From Nakamurella sp. (GTDB lineage: Bacteria; Actinomycetota; Actinomycetes; Mycobacteriales; Nakamurellaceae): a stretch of 32,587 nt of DNA. Made by a program: the position numbers and the translations under genes. The notes under the pieces are model-generated. The model had not been told where the DNA came from. It did no database searches and was given only the letters and a program-made list of their open reading frames with translations. The stretch is from contig JAFIHI010000147.1 in NCBI GenBank assembly GCA_017848755.1, positions 1 through 32,587 of the forward strand. The letters run 5' to 3'. Shown here in pieces: positions 32,203-32,587 of the stretch. Within the stretch, counting starts at the first letter, position 1. Each line of letters opens with the position of its first letter.

Positions 32203-32587
32203 ATGGCTACACCGACTGCGGGCGCGCGACTGCGGCCTAGCCGGGCGCGGACTCGCCTCGGCGCTCCGGCCATCGACGATGTATCCAAGGCGATCATCGA
32301 GCAGTTGCAGGAGGACGGGCGACGGCCGTACGCCACGATCGGCGCCGCGGTCGGCCTATCGGAGGCGGCGGTCCGCCAGCGGGTGCAGCGGCTGATCGGG
32401 TCGGGCATGGTGCAGATCGTCGCGGTGACCGATCCCGTCCAGGTCGGCTTCTCCCGCCAGGCGATGATCGGCGTCCGCGCCGAGGGGAACCTGGACCCGA
32501 TCGTCAAACAGTTGTGCGATATGGACGAGGTGGACTACGTGGTGGTCACCGCCGGGTCGTTCGACATCCTCGCCGAGGTGGTGTGCG
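32203..32587 (+). CDS. Lrp/AsnC family transcriptional regulator (3' end outside window)
   Basis: The first 128 residues are visible. A 24-residue basic leader (GARLRPSRARTRLGA) precedes the AsnC-type HTH (about 25-75: DDVSKAIIEQLQEDGR, then TIGAAVGLSEAAVRQRVQRL). The RAM ligand domain starts after it (VTDPVQVGFSRQAMIGV, VDYVVVTAGSFDILAEV). The gene is divergent from potD and, by position, is the likely regulator of polyamine uptake and use. AsnC-like regulators next to polyamine genes are known in actinobacteria. The ATG at 32203 is the only start giving this N-terminus; its ribosome site is weak. Confidence 0.9.
   Translation, partial: MATPTAGARLRPSRARTRLGAPAIDDVSKAIIEQLQEDGRRPYATIGAAVGLSEAAVRQRVQRLIGSGMVQIVAVTDPVQVGFSRQAMIGVRAEGNLDPIVKQLCDMDEVDYVVVTAGSFDILAEVVC

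Overview
The window is high-GC DNA with dense, GTG-rich coding and looks like a chromosomal segment of an actinobacterium (Actinomycetota). The best marker is a proteasome activator of the Bpa/PafE family ending in the proteasome-docking tail GQYL (16090-16653). An L-lactate dehydrogenase resembling mycobacterial LldD2 agrees with this. I cannot assign a genus. I saw no rRNA, tRNA, CRISPR array, phage module or intact transposase.

Layout. (1) 1-5942: a carbon-acid catabolic region. It holds a truncated class III aminotransferase divergent from an IclR regulator, a short-chain dehydrogenase and a D-galactonate-dehydratase-type enolase-superfamily enzyme. A decayed SMP-30/lactonase remnant, lldD, and a decayed aldehyde dehydrogenase remnant on the other strand follow. 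(2) 6071-11131, minus strand: a trans-4-hydroxy-L-proline catabolic operon with a three-subunit D-hydroxyproline dehydrogenase (beta, gamma, alpha), a pyrroline-hydroxycarboxylate deaminase and a hydroxyproline 2-epimerase. The final enzyme, alpha-ketoglutarate semialdehyde dehydrogenase, survives only as the 106-codon remnant at 5622-5942. Two nearly identical 14-bp operator-like sites lie upstream of the beta subunit and of the deaminase. (3) 11195-14908: nucleoside salvage. A nucleoside hydrolase (minus) is divergent from ribokinase, deoxyribose-phosphate aldolase and a GntR/UTRA regulator (plus), with a repeated 13-bp motif in the divergent region. (4) 15034-18102: quinone oxidoreductase, Bpa and a second class III aminotransferase. 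(5) 18104-23725: a 1575-residue secreted nuclease/5'-nucleotidase flanked on both sides by copies of a palindrome-ended repeat of about 68 bp. Its products would suit the nucleoside genes of part 3. (6) 23720-32587: a polyamine locus. On the minus strand are potD-potA-potB-potC, a PuuB-like FAD oxidoreductase and a 765-residue protein that fuses an agmatinase to a saccharopine-dehydrogenase-type reductase. A divergent Lrp/AsnC regulator runs off the window end.

The most unusual items are the agmatinase-saccharopine dehydrogenase fusion, the repeat family around the nuclease gene (one copy supplies the fusion gene's stop codon), the two gene remnants on either side of lldD, and a 29-codon repetitive ORF wedged between potA and potB.
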